Below are positions 11,823 to 24,465 of a stretch of DNA of 64,000 nucleotides, one piece after another. A model generated the notes under the pieces. That model saw nothing but the letters and a program-made list of their open reading frames with translations. It did no database searches and was not told the origin of the DNA. Each line of letters starts with the position of its first letter. Positions within the stretch are counted from its first letter, which is position 1. Source of the stretch: Oscarella lobularis. Taxonomy: Eukaryota; Porifera; Homoscleromorpha; Homosclerophorida; Oscarellidae. The translations under genes and the position numbers were made by a program. The stretch lies in the NCBI RefSeq assembly GCF_947507565.1, contig NC_089175.1:2655733-2719732 (forward strand), written 5' to 3'.

Positions 11823-14000
11823 TTACTGAGCTTGGTATCCCATCATCATCGGTGGTCTCGTCTCTGACGGCGCCGCGGCACCGTAATCGAACTCGTCGTC
11901 TCCACTGGATCCCGTTCCGTCGCTATCCGCTTCGTTTCCGCTCGATTCTTCGTCATTCATCTCCCGATCGCTTCCTGATCTCACGTCGTCGATCGTCGCC
12001 GTTGCCGTTGCCGTCGTCGTCGTCGTTTTCGAGACGTTCCACGCGCCCGTGGCGGCGCTGGCGGGCGGCATGCGAATGCGAGCGTTTTGAACGCCCAGCG
12101 GATCGTTGAACTCGATTCGCTGAAATTTCTCGAGTTCTTCGCAGAGGGGATCGTTTTGGAGAATGTTCATCACGACGGGGTGGGAGAAGCCGAAGAACTC
12201 GGGCCCCGAACCGGTGTTCGTCGCTTCGCGAGATCTGACGAGACGGAGACGATTGCATCAGGCCAATCAAAAGAAATCACTCAGACAAACCTCGTCTTAT
12301 TTACTTGCTTTAGAACAGTCGTGTGACATGCGGTTGCTGATGCGGCTATTATAGGCCGATCGGGACTATCCGCCGCTTGCATTTCGAACTAAAATAGACA
12401 ACAACCAAAGGATCTAAGCAACCGCCTATACACTACGGAATCTATTAAAAGGTTGTGGCCTAAGGTAATCTACTCTAATTGATTTGGCTCGCATATGTTT
12501 CCGTTTTCGCTACTCATCGTTTTCCTTACCAACGGCGAGTTCTTTCCGTCCAATATGCGACATCGGTAGACGCACTTGGCGCCCGGCTGATACATGCTAA
12601 AAAACGTTCGCGTGCTCACGAAACCGACCGGCCAAATGTAGCGCTCGGAATGAAATCCGGGCCGATCGGCGACAATCTAGAAAAAGAAAACGATGATGAT
12701 CCGTTGCATTCTCTCTCTCTCTCTCTCCTTACTCTTCCCAAAGAATGAATAGTCAAGCCTCCGAGATTTATCGGCATCACGGGATAACCTGGACACCCCT
12801 CACAGTCAAAGAAAAACTTTTCTTGGGTGTTTTCTTACCCTCTGAATCTAAAGGAACTGGCTGTAACTTTCTTCTGACCATTCCCGGCTTCAGTCGCTTT
12901 CTTTTCGCTCCTTTGCTCTCGTCACTCTTCGACGAAAGAGATCGCACTAATAATTCAAAATCAATAAATAGAGATAATAGTCATATTGTATATGTATGTA
13001 CCTTGTTGCAATTTCCACATGGCTTCCGTTCTTTCCTCGGCTAACGATTCCATCGCTTTTGCTCGGATTCGCTCCTTTTCCTTTTTCAATCTCTTGATGT
13101 GATCGAGACCCGACGACGCGGCGAAACGGGGCTTCTTTCGTCCGACGTTCGTCAACGGAACCGTTCTTCCCGTCTGATAGTGAAGCAGTTTGTCGAGAAG
13201 AAATCTTTGAGAAGAAAAAACTTTTTTCGTGGAAGAAAAACCCGGAAGTCGTCCTCCGGCGCTACTTTACCTTCGCTCCGCTTTGAGTCGAACAATCGCG
13301 TGATTCGTTTTTCTAAGCTCGTCCGCTAGCGAATTATTTTCCTACGAAATCTGTGCTAAGTAACTATGTACTAGTCTTGTCCATGTCTTTTTGCCCTGAC
13401 GTAGAAAAATGACTTCATGATCTTTTTTATGTACTGGCACTTCTTCGCATATTTTTCCTCCCTGGCAGAGGCAAGTCCATTCTACGCATTCTCCAACGTC
13501 ACACGACAACGCAAGATGCGCAGATTTTGCAAAAAGCTCACGTGAACAACAGGACGATTGCTTGCACCCTACACGTCAATTTCAAACAAATGGATGAGTT
13601 AGGAGGAACTTTATTGTACCTACCTCTTCTGGACAGAAACTTTCCTCTTCATTAGATGAGTTACTGCTAAACGAAATAGAAAATATCTAATCTGACTAAA
13701 CTGTTGTGCGAACACGTCACGTGCTGCTTTCTTTTTTTTATTTTCCGACAAAAAGCGTTCGATAGCCGCGCTGCCTACCTCGATGAACTCGACGGTCTTT
13801 CGTTTGCGCTCTCCTCGTTCTGAAATGGATAAGGAAACGGTTTCGGTTGTTCGACGAAAGCGAATTGTCACTTACGTCTTTGTCTGTCGGGTTGATGGCT
13901 CGTCTGGCACCTGCTCCATACGCAAGCGAAACCCTGACGGCACACGAGTCGAAATCGCGGGCTTTGCTTTTGAGAAACGGACTTACTTCGCTTCCGCCAT
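11823..14000 (-). CDS. TBRG1: TBRG1-like FYRN/FYRC nuclear protein
   Basis: Homologue of transforming growth factor beta regulator 1, a nuclear protein with a bipartite FYR domain. Minus-strand exons in order: MAEA (14000), a Ser/Glu-rich stretch, a Cys-rich exon (CCSRELFAKSAHLALSC, CLCQGGKICEE) and a coiled region (NNSLADELRKTNHAIVRLKA). Then come GLDHIKRLKKEKERIRAKAM, MPINLGGLTIHSLG, the FYRN core (RPGFHSERYIWPVGFVSTR, MYQPGAKCVYRC) and the FYRC part (GPEFFGFSHP, EELEKFQRIEFNDP), with a low-complexity acidic tail to the stop at 11823. The FYRN/FYRC half is secure. Assignment of the Cys-rich N-terminal exons to this gene rests on a ~30-nt intron (13343-13372) that keeps frame, and could be wrong. 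Convergent with TMEM33. Confidence 0.8.
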
Positions 14001-14347
14001 CTTCGATCGTTCACAAACGCACGCTAGGGAAGGAACCGATAAATATTTGCACTAAATTTTGATAGAAATCTTCCGGTCGAGCCAGTACGTTAGAGAAATC
14101 AGGTCAGCGGCTAGGCTAAAACTCTTTACTGCCAGTGTGGTTGATTTGTCATAACAAGGAGCCTTTATTTTATGTACAATTGTAAGTGTACTGTACAGAA
14201 GAATTCTTCAATAGCCCCCTTACACAAGTCGGACAACTAACCCGACCAGTTCATTCTGTAAAAATAGTACTGAGAGAAGGTGAGTTTTTATACATATACG
14301 AAAGAAATGCATTATATATATAGAGCATGGAAATATCAGTATCATCA

Positions 14348-16438
14348 TCAGCAGAAGTAATTCAACGGCGCCTGCTGTGGCATCGTCACGGCGGCGGCAT
14401 TAGCATAACTGTACTGAGGCGCGAGATTAAACGACGCTTGATGCATTGCCGCAGAATAGGAAGGAAGCGAAGGCGGCGAAACGCGATGGTGATGATGATA
14501 CGGATTAGACGGTATCTCCGAGTGGTACTTCGCCTGAAGCTCCTGAGCCGTGCATCCGAGAAGCGACTCCAAATCGCAGACGAACTTGTACACGTATCGT
14601 TTACCGGGAACCTTGTGTATGATGTTCTTATCGTAGTAGTAGCGCAGACCTCGGCTCAGTTTCTCGTAGTTCATCTTGGGCTTATTCTTTCGTTTGCCCC
14701 AGCGCTGAGCGACGACTTCCGGGTCGGTCAGCTTGAATTCCCATTCGCGTCCCGTCCAGACAATGCAATCCATGTTGCTCCTATCGGTGAGAAGTTCGAG
14801 CAGAAATTGCCACAGTTGAATTGGGCCGCTGCTCTCGGTGTAAGCCGCCGTCATTGCCGCCTGAACGGCGAGCGACGGACCGGTCGGCGCCGGTCCCGGC
14901 GACGGGCACGGCGACGTTCGCGGCGAACCGTACGGCGAGTGACTCTGACTCGACGTCAACGACGAAGCGGGACTCGGCACTGCGAAGGGAAACGGAAATG
15001 TGAATGCGGGGGGTTCGAAACAGATTGAAGTAATTAGACGTACTCTGGCGCGAGACGGTACGGTTGGGCGGTGCTAGCGAATTGGCGCTTCCCATCCACG
15101 AAGCAACGCCGTCGGCGAGCGGCAGAGGATTCGCATCGTCTATCGACGACGGAGGCGATTTCGGTGGCGTATCGGGACTGTATTCGCGTCGTCGCGCTTG
15201 CTGAACGACGCCGTACTGCGTCGTCTCGTAATTGCCTTCGTATTCGGACGGAGCGAGCGCGTTTACGAGCGCTTCGACGTCGTCGACGTCGTCGAACGAG
15301 GAAGAAGACGTCGAGTGTCGCGCTATAGAAAAGAAAGAAAGAAAAGTGCTTCGTTAGTGAGAATCGAACCGGGGACGCTCTTCCTCTATTTCCCCCCACG
15401 CTAATTCCTTTGCGGTACGCCGCCGCGTCTCAACACACTGTCGCGCCTCGCCTCACCTTTATTGTAGAGGTGCTGGAGATGAGTGTAGAGTAGATCGCCG
15501 TAGAATTCGGGCGTTCGTTGGAGAAACTCTCGCTTCGTCAATTGGCACAATTCGCGCCCGTCGATTCGAAAGAGTTCGCGATCGAGCGCGCGAATGCTGA
15601 ACTCTTTCATGGTCCACGTCAGCCAACCCTGCACGTCGTCTGTCGTCCACTTAGACGGATCTGAGGACGAATAAAAGAAACACTAGTCTATTTGCGTTCG
15701 ATTTTCGCTTCCCTTTTCTAAGTAAACGTTTGCTATTCTAGTATATTAGGGAAAGCATGGGACAAGGGTCGCTCGTTGCACTCTCCATATATATATAGAG
15801 CAGCAATATGTGTTTAGGCGCGTCTCTCTCACCTGGATCGGCTCCAAGTCGCTCTCGCTCCGCGTCAAATCCGCCGCACAATACTTGTATGAGATCGACG
15901 CCTCCGCCAGCTGCGAACCAGTCTAATGATTAAAAGACAATTAATTTTCTTTTTCTCTTTCTCCGACTCCCCGAGGTGAAAACCCAGCTGAATAAACTCG
16001 TGATTGGGGTGGCTTCGAAAGAGAAATCGGGAGGGGGGGCAGAGGGGGGGATCCCTATGTATGCGCGTCGTAACGCCGTTTGCCCAAACGGCCACGTACA
16101 GTTGTTCGTGTTATCGCGAACGCGGAGGAGGATCGCGAAGAATTCGTCGGGTTTTTTCTAGTGTCCCCTTAGGGGACCGCCGCGCGGCGCGTTCGTCTAG
16201 CGTAGTCGAGACGCGACGGCGGGGTCTCGCGAATCGTACCTGTCGACATATGCGCTGCTACTGCTTGCGATCCTGTGACGCTTATTTGCGGTATCGGACG
16301 AGGGTGATAGTGAACGTCGGGTCGCGTGACCGACGGCAACGCAACGTTTGGAAGCGATATCGCCGTCGTGTTCGTCGTGTGTTGCGACAGCGGCGGCGCT
16401 GTCGTCGCCAGCATGGACAATTCGGCGTCGGTAAACAT
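14348..16438 (-). CDS. ETS1/2: ETS1/2-type transcription factor (PNT and ETS domains)
   Basis: Sequence-specific activator with a Pointed/SAM domain and an ETS winged helix binding GGAA sites. Exon 1 starts at 16438 ([19 protein letters not shown]). The next exon gives [20 protein letters not shown]. The PNT exon (around 15650-15460) reads [20 protein letters not shown], then [15 protein letters not shown] and [13 protein letters not shown]. An acidic/Pro-rich exon is followed by the ETS exon: [54 protein letters not shown], then [16 protein letters not shown], the ETS1/2-type appendage after the domain. The C-terminus is His/Ala/Gln-rich and ends at 14348. It lies downstream of the ERG-type gene on the same strand. 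Confidence 0.93.
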
Positions 16439-18002
16439 TTTGCGTGGTAGAGAAGGTGTAACGACGCGTCGATGGATTCTTTCTGTGCGAGTCGCCTGTC
16501 TTTATATCTCGCTAACGAGGTTTCGCTTGAGCTCGTTCGCGACTCGGAGGGAAATTCCGACTGAGGGGTATATGCGTCGACGTGTTCTCTTATCCTCCCC
16601 CTTCCCCGATTCTCCGAGTGGGCGTTTCTTTGCATCATAAACGCCTCCCCCCTTACAAGTGTGACGCAATGATGTCGCGTGCACGAATTCCCTTGCGGTT
16701 AGCTGTTGTGCAAAGTTGACGCACATTACCATTGGAATCCTAAGCCGCCGAGTGAGAAAGGGGGCGTGCCCGCGCAGTTTTGCCTAATTCGGTTTGGCGG
16801 CTTGAGCTCTCGCGTGCGTAACGACATGCAAGCGCTAATACCGTGCGCAAACAATGTGGTGAACTTTGAACCCGCGACTAACTCGATTTGCGAATCGAAT
16901 GTGCTCGTGTGACGTCTTTCTCTATAGCTCGACGCTCGCGGCCACGTGAACTGCGCGCCTTGTGCAATCGAAAGGTCGATTGAATAAGTCGATAGTACAC
17001 GGTATGAGACGAACGCCTGTCTCGTGCTTCTAGACACCGACTCGCGAGACTCGACCTAGTACGTAGACGTGCATGTAAGTCGACCGGATGAGCGTTCTCT
17101 AGCGAGCCAGTCGAGTCGACTCGTCTAGAATCGTTTTGCGTGGTGGGCGGAGCTCGTTTACGATATGCGCGGCTTCGCGCTCCCCTTTGCGAAGTGCTAA
17201 GGCACACCTTCAATTTATGTATGTACGCACTAGCAAGAAATAGCGCAAGGCTTCTTGCGGAAAGAGAATGACTATGATACGCCTGTATTTAAGAATGAAA
17301 AAAATCGAGGGAAAATTGTAACAGACGACCCAAATGGTGTTTTTTTGCGGTTGTACGGTTGCCACCACCGTTTAGGAGGACTGTGTGCGGGTGGCGCTAA
17401 GTTACATGACCTCTGTAACCCCGGAAGCGGGAAAATATAGCGTTTCACGTGAGCCTGATCTGTTTGACGTCACTCGACGATATTTTTGCAACAATCGATA
17501 ACAAGGCTGCGGTTTTACCAAATCGCCGGTTGTTAGTCTCACGAGAACGAGCCATCCCCGCGAGCGACAGACGATCCGCTAGTATACAACGTTTGTCTCG
17601 TCAAATTTCACCGCCGGGCTAACGTCTTTCCTGTTCTAAGATGGTCCATGCATTAGCATGAGTGCACGAAGGAAGATTAAAGTCGGACATAAACGATCCG
17701 GGTAAACAGAGCACCGTCGACCGCAAACCAAGCGCTTAAAAGCATACATCGCCCCCCACGTAACATAACAATAATTCTATTACACGGAAACTGTCCGGCA
17801 GCCGGGCACTAAACAAAGACAAAGGCGCGCGCACAAAGTAAATTCAAAAGCCGTGGTAAACAGGAATGGGAAGGAGGGAGAACAAAAAACATAAAGCACT
17901 CACTAACTGATAAATTTTCTAAATAAAGCAACCTAGAATCAGTTTATTAGAACGTCTGTAAGGCGGCGGCTCGTCAACTCGTCCCTCGCCTCTCTATCCA
18001 TC
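16439..18002. other. Intergenic region between the two ETS genes
   Basis: About 1.5 kb, long for this window. It holds several stop-rich frames and no exon I can support. A fragment around 16640-17200 is locally GC-rich. It presumably contains the ETS1/2-type promoter and the 3' UTR of the ERG-type gene (minus strand, right side, with AATAAA-like sequence near 17920). Confidence 0.5.
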
Positions 18003-21000
18003 TCATTGAGGCGTTCCATCCCTCGCCCTATGATGATTGAACATCATGGACGAAACGTATCCGCCGCCCATGCTCGTCGTCGGCGCCGGCGGAGCGCTAC
18101 TCGGACGCTGTATCTGTCCGGCCGACGGCACTTCGAGAAGATGCCCGCTGCCGCCTCCGCCGACGCCGGCACCACCGCCACTGCCACCGAGAAAGGAGTG
18201 CATACCGGGACCGGTTAGACCGCGCGACGCCAAGAGCAGCGACGGCGAGCTGCCCGTCTGCTGCTGTTGCTGCTGCATGGCCAAGGAGTGGGGCATGCGA
18301 ACGCTAGCAGCGGCCGCGGCATGGGCCAGCGAGACGTCCGATTGCTGTAGACCCAGCATGCTCAATGGACCCGCCGCTGCCGGCGCTATGGTAGGATTCG
18401 ACGGGAAGTCGATGGAACTGATGGAATTGTTGTTGATCATTGCGAGCGTTTCGAAGTCGAATCGATAGACGTAGCGCTTTCCCGGCACCTTGTGCATGAT
18501 CTTCTTGTCGTAGTAGTAGCGAATCGCTCGGCTCAGCTTGTCGTAGTTCATGTTCGGCTTTTTCTTTCGCATGCCCCATCGACGCGACACTTCGTCCGGA
18601 TCGAGGAGTTTGAACTCGCCGTTGTTGCCCGCCCACGCTATGCAATTGGCGTTGCGTTTGTCGGTGAGGAGATCGAGAAGAAATTGCCAGAGTTGAATCT
18701 GACCGCCACCTAAACAAAATACGTTAGTCTGAGCGATCAAACTCAATAGGGAGGAAGCTAAGAGCAATAATCTATAAAAAGGACTTCCTAAAATGCTAAC
18801 TAGAGAGCCCTGCTCTATAATTGCGTACGTAAGACCTCAACCTGGGGAGGATACGTTACGTCAAGAATACAAACAACCGTTAGATTCCGTCAGGACATGA
18901 TGACGTCACAGAAAAGGACCTTCTGAACTCTCTAACCGCTGAACTGTCCTCTTCTCTAACCGCAGACCTCCGCAAAAGTAGAAGCTCGTCTCGCAGCGAG
19001 ACGACAAACACCCATACAAAGTAATAGTCCATCGGAGCCCACCCAGAAAAAAAAACAACCTTATTTTTACCTCCTAGTCTACAGACAAACAGACGATTCC
19101 CCGTCTCAAATCCCTGCCTCAAATTCCTACCTGGACTCGCACCCGCTGCAGCGGGAGTCGTCGCCGACGCATCGGACGCTTGCGACGATTTATCTCGATC
19201 TCCAGTCGACGACGGAACTGGGTAACTGGGAACAGTTCCGTCCGCCTTGGGGCTGTGGCCGCCGCCGCCGCCGCCACTTCCGCCACTTCCTGTAGCAGCA
19301 GCCGCCGCCGCCGCCGCCGCCGTCGTCGTCGCCGTGCTAGCCAATCGCTGTTGTTGAGACGGCGACGACGCGGGTTGATCGACGGAGGACGGCACTCGAA
19401 CGGTTTGCTGTTGTTGCTGTTGATGTTGCTGTTGCTGTTGTTGTTGAACTGACGCAAATTGATCTGGTTGCGGCGCTCGACCGGCGTTCATTGCGTTGCG
19501 AATTTCCGTCTGAACGGCGAGCATCTGATCGTGAGTGTACGGCGACGCCAAGCGCGACGGCGACATCGCCATCCACGTTACGGGATCGTAATGAAATCCC
19601 TCGGCCATCACTAAAAAAATAAGAGAGAGAGAATAAATTGAACATATCAATTAACGATAGAGATTTCTTACTCGGCGCAAATGGCATTGCTCCTTGAGCG
19701 GCGTGATGATACATGGCTGCTGGTGACCCGAACGATGCCATTCCAGGAACTGTGACGCCAGCCGGATGAATGTACGGCATACCCGCCCCTGATTCGTATA
19801 TAAGATTAATAGCGATCACGAGAGAGAGAGGGGCGAGCGAACTTTTACCGGCATACGGGTGAGTCATGATGGCGCGCGAGAAAATGCTCGTGACTGGTTG
19901 ATGAGCGGAAAAGTCCATAGCGCTCGCCACGGCGGGAGTCGATTGACGAACGGCGGCGGCGAGAAGAGCCGTCGATGCCGTTGGCGTTGCGGAAACGGCG
20001 GCGGCGTTCGCATCGATCGAATCGGCGTACGGCGCTTGCGCCCCGGCGGCGGCGGCGACTGGTGGATTTGGACTCCTACGCGGCGGCGACGACGGTTTCG
20101 TTTCGTTCGCTTCGGGGCACCCTGATCCGCGCGAGCGAAAAAAAAGAGAAAGCGTGAAAAAATAGAACAAAGGGGGTTCGTATAAGTGCGCGCGTGTTGA
20201 GAAAGAGCGCCGAGGGGGAGGGGGGAGGGGAAAAGGACGTGGCGGCGGCGCGGCACGAACGCAGAAAACGATCGATTGTACGTAACACGGTATCTCCACG
20301 TTCAATTACGGCACTTCCTCCTACCGAAAGGCGCCATTTACGTACGAAATTTTTTTCACGGGATTCGAACGAGACTTCGAGGGACGTGGGGGGGGGGGGG
20401 GGGGGGGGGGGGGAAGACGTTACGATGCGGTTCCCTTACAAGGGGGCCGCGATTCCGTTTCGGTTTCGCACGATGGGCGTCGGTGACGGGTAGAACTGCG
20501 CAACGGGTCTTGTTGCATCGTGACGACGTCGATCATCGCACGAGGGGAGTTCGGTCGGTCACGCGACGACGAAGTATGTCGCGCGGGAGGAGCGGAACGA
20601 AACCGACTACGAGGCCGGAATAGGAACACGGGGCGACGGACCGTTTGAGTGCTGCCTCTAACGGATGCTGACTAGTTCCGAGTAGGGACCCTCTGAGGTC
20701 ATCGCATGATCGTGCGCATCCTGTTTCGGGTGGCACATCGCGGACTTCCTCCTACGCTATTCGACTTCCTGCCGCGTGCGCGCGATTTGGTCAACTCGCT
20801 CGCGCCCGCCCGCCACTTTTGGGGTCTTTATTACCTTCGCTCGCCGATCCCGCGCGGTTTTCTGGTCTTTCCTGACTGGCGAATGCAGCTAAGATAAACG
20901 AGGAGCGCAAATTATTTTTTAGACAAACAAATACGCGCTTCCCTATCTAATTACTCAAAGCAAAACGGATGATAGGGAGAAAGTCAACAAGGAAGCAAAC

Positions 21001-22278
21001 GACCGTTGCTGTCGCTTTCCTTCCGGGGGGGAGGGGAGGGGGCCCCACCTTTCGCTTCGCGCTCTCACCTTTTCGCAAAACGTTCAAATGACTATAAAGA
21101 GCGTTGCCCGTTTCGTCGCGCGTTAGCCGAACAAAATCTTCCTTTTCCATGCGACACAAATCTTCGCCGTTCATCGCATCGAAGTGCGACGTGTCGATCG
21201 GTCCGAGATTGTTCTCGGCTTGCGCCCACGAAAGCCACTGTCGTACGTGCTCGCGGTTCCACTCGATCGGATCTACGCGCGGCGTTGCGAGGAAGAGACA
21301 GGAAGAGAGTTAGTTTCGATTAGTAGTGTTTTTTGTATGAGGGAAAGGAACGGACAGAAAAAATGCGGGCAGGCGCGCTTTCCCGCCAACGTTCGTTGGA
21401 CAAAAAAAGGGAAAGTGACTCGTTACACTTTCGATACTACGTGCGTACGAACGCAGCGCGCGCATTCTTTAGGTACTTCGGGTTCTTTTCGTGACGATCA
21501 CATCACCGCGCTTTATTAGTTTCGGGGAACAACCGAAAAGGAGAGAAATAAAACGAACTTCCCCCGATAATTCGATTCGAATCGCGAACCGGACTCGCAC
21601 TTCCACTCGACTCGCGCTAGTTTCGTTCTTACCTTTAGGCAACTGTAAAAAGCTCGTTTTCGACGGCAAAACATCGTTGCCGCCGCTGTTCATCGACGGA
21701 TGTTGCTTTCGCTTCCTTCCGCGTGACGGCATAGGCGACTGATGGGGAGTCGCGCTTCCTGTCGAACTCGCTTTCTCTGTCGTTGGCGATCGACGACGAT
21801 ATCGATTCGTCGTCGTCGTCGTTGTCGTGCCGTCGTCGCGTTGATAATCGATCGCCTGCACGCGGATTGGGGGGGAGGAGGGAAGAGAGGAAATAGAGGA
21901 AGCGGAAAAGGGACCCCGCGCGGCGATGGCGACGGCGGACGCTGTGAAAATAGCTGAATGCACTTCCTACGTCAAAGCCGGAAGTCCGAAGAGTGAAAAA
22001 AAACGACGGGGGCCCCCTTTATTTGCGTTGCGCGCAAGCAATGCCGCTCTCGTTTTTTTCGCTTACTGCACCTTTTCGTTGGGCGACGATAGATGATTTT
22101 GCATGTCCGGTGATCGCCGATCCCAGAAGATCTGAGCGTAGGGATGATAGCGAAACGCTAGTGACGAGGAAAAAGGCGATAGATAAGACGGCGATGACGG
22201 CAGCGGCGAAGAGATCGTAGCGGGGTGAGGAACGGGTGTTCGAGAAGCGAAGAGAATAGGACGATGAACTGCGGACAT
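18003..22278 (-). CDS. ERG: ERG/FLI-type ETS transcription factor (PNT and ETS domains)
   Basis: Exon 1 starts at 22278 ([15 protein letters not shown]) and ends in phase 2 at a GTAAGC donor. The next exon continues in frame ([10 protein letters not shown], a poly-Thr run, then [11 protein letters not shown]). The PNT exon (about 21276-21075) reads [35 protein letters not shown] and [11 protein letters not shown], close to ERG/FLI1. Several low-complexity Ala/Gln/Gly/Pro exons follow (20120-19140, with poly-Gln and poly-Ala). The ETS exon gives [77 protein letters not shown] and FDFETLAM. The FxFDF-type ending after the ETS domain is diagnostic of ERG/FLI. The stop is at 18003. Small introns between the central exons are approximate. 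Confidence 0.92.
20388..20413. repeat. Poly-G tract (26 nt) inside an ERG-type gene intron
   Basis: An uninterrupted run of G on the plus strand. It can form a quadruplex and its length is prone to sequencing error. Confidence 0.9.
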
Positions 22279-23075
22279 TCGACGTGGGAGAGAGAAAACG
22301 TAGAAGACAAGGCACGCGCGTTGCGTCGATCGGGGTTCGAAATCTGACGCAGGGGCCTCGCCTCGCGACCTTTTGGTCGAACTTGGGTCGGGGGAGTATC
22401 GCGGAATGACGGAACTACGTGCGGAAGTTATTACGCCGGAGTCGCGCGCCGCGCGCTGGAGCGGACGCGAAATCGACCGGAACTGGGACCGATCACGCAT
22501 TCGGCGCGCTTTTTCGCTGTCGCTTCCGACGACTACGCGTCGAACGGTCGTCGTTTCGGCGCTCTTACCGGGTGTACGATGAGATGCTGTGCGAACGAAT
22601 CGGAAGCGTGCGCGTTCGTCGATCGTCGACGAGCAGGAACAATAGCGAAGCTGTGGTTTCTCCTACTTGCGTCAGTTAGCGTGTAGGATTCGCCGGACAC
22701 TCCTTCGATGCTAGCGCGCGCGATTAATTCGATTTACACATCACATTCTTTCCACGTGGTAGCCAAAAAATCGTATATGAAAGACTTTCCCTTTTTACAT
22801 TCATAAACCGTGCTAGTCTGCTGTATGTATGATAGAGGTAGTCACAAATAGCATCAAAACATTTCCTTTTCAATAATTCATTACCAATTGCTATACCTCT
22901 TTGGCTTCGTATATTCTCTGTTTCCGTCACGAACCCTGCCGTTTCCATCTGCTTGCGGTTCAAAGCCATAGAAGAAGCCTTGGCCTAATCTAGACATGGT
23001 CATCTGCTAAACTGTCTACAAATTCTTTATTGTGTAAACAATCTTTCTCTGTCTAAACCATTGACGACCGTTCGC
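22279..23075. other. Intergenic; ERG-type 5' flank and an isolated small frame
   Basis: 22279-22720 is the upstream flank of the ERG-type gene. A minus-strand open frame of 81 codons at 22724-22969 (MALNRKQMETAGFVTETENI) is unfamiliar, has no visible splice partners and is near the length expected by chance. I do not call it a gene. Confidence 0.4.
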
Positions 23076-24465
23076 TTATATGTGAATTCCATAATAGCCC
23101 AGCAGAAGAGCAGGACTGTCATAAAGATTCCTACCCAGTTTCTCTGCTCCTTGACTGTGCACAAGACGAGCCTAAGTATATATAATATAATCTTCACATC
23201 AATCAATTGGGCTCGCGTTCATCTCCACTTTACTTTGAGCAAGTCAATAAGCAAAGCCAAGATCACGGATTTCTTCTGCTCGACGACAGCCGAGTGAGTG
23301 TCACTATCGACAAAGCAGCCAATAGATCTTGCTGATTCCAAGGCCAGCGTCAGGTTCTCCTCACTAGCCTCGCCTAAAATTGCTTAGCTAAGAATAAACA
23401 CTTGTCAGCTTTACACGGAACTCTTGCCTGAGGGCTCCGACGACAGGGCTCTCACATCAATAGTGTTTGGGACAGCAAGATTAATCAAAGAGCTGTCAAG
23501 AGAAACAGTCAATATATCTATCTTATTAGTGCAAGGCCCCCATCCACCATAGAAGGACAGGGTTTGAGCACGTCTTGTAGAAGCCCGAACCGAGTGACGG
23601 AACTGGCAGTAGGGTTCGAATACGCTTTACGCTGGCAAGCTCGCGATTGATGTAGACGGCTAGCCCCTGTTGAATGTCCTTGTCCGTCGCCTGTTTCTCT
23701 TTGCCTATACGCCACACAAGTCATAATAAATAAAGAGACCAATGCATAGAGAATGACCATCGACTGAAGAAACGTCAAACGACCGTCGAGACGGCTTTGG
23801 CCGATCATCAGCTACGGGGCAGAGAGGGAGAGAGATGATATGCACAACGAATCTCTGTAGTGTACTAAGTACCTTTCTTCTGAAAACTCGCATTTCGACC
23901 CGTCGGCTTCAGATGCACCGTTTCGACTTTGCTCGTGTACACCTCCTGCTTCTCCTCCGGCTTCCTTTCAGCTCCTGTAATAAAAAAAATATTATATGGT
24001 ATATGGAACGATATTGTGACCCTCGAGGATTGCGACCGACTTTTGGGAGCGATGGATGTCGTCTTCCTACTCTCGCTCTTCTCCGCGGCCTTGCTGTGGG
24101 TCTGCGAAGTTTATTATTGTTTTAGCCGTAAAGAAAACGACGCTCCTTTGCTATGATGATCGACTCGCGTTCGCGCTCACCTTCTTCTCTTTCGTTGTTG
24201 ACGAAACGGCGGCTGTGGCGGCGGCGGCTGTGGCGGCGGAGCCGTTCGCCGTCGATCCGGCTTGCTTTTGTTTGCGAAGTTCTCGAAGTTCTCTTCGAAT
24301 CGCAGCTCGTTCTTCGTACGTCGTCGCTTGTTCGAGCTGGAGAACGCGAAAGAGGGAGTAGGAGAAGTTTCGAAGCGCTTAGGCGTTCGTCTTTGGGACT
24401 GCGCGTACGTTGAGGAGAAGGGCCTACGCACGTCTACGCACTTTCGAACGCAATTCTTCTTCCAT
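23076..24465 (-). CDS. Smoothelin-domain protein with a plastin-type CH domain
   Basis: Probable actin-binding cytoskeletal protein. Start at 24465 (MEEELRSK), then an exon LEQATTYEERAAIRRELREL matching the smoothelin N-terminal motif, then a poly-Ala/Thr stretch and a basic linker (VYTSKVETVHLKPTGRNASF, PKPSRRSFDVSS). The C-terminal exons code a calponin-homology domain. They read GLAVYINRELASVKRIRTLL; then after a 55-nt intron (23503-23557) SLINLAVPNTIDVRALSSEP, closely like the plastin block INLSVPDTIDERAI; then EENLTLALESARSIGC and ILALLIDLLK, ending ALLLGYYGIHI-stop at 23076. All CH exons join in phase. One linker donor (GTCACA near 24022) is weak. The CH domain looks like half of a plastin tandem and not the smoothelin C-terminal CH, so the combination is unusual. 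Confidence 0.6.

Noticed and set aside
14327-15028. 233-codon plus-strand frame
   Set aside because: Antisense of the ETS domain exon of the ETS1/2-type gene.
15350-15375. T-loop-like GGTTCGATTCTC on the minus strand suggesting a tRNA
   Set aside because: No D-arm, anticodon arm or acceptor stem can be built around it. Similar T-loop-like strings at 20355 and 22334 fail the same test.
22724-22969. 81-codon minus frame
   Set aside because: No homology, splice partners or conserved signal; length compatible with chance.
23503-23640. Apparent frameshift in the CH-domain exon of the smoothelin-like gene
   Set aside because: A 55-nt GT/AG intron at 23503-23557 restores the plastin-like reading without any frameshift.
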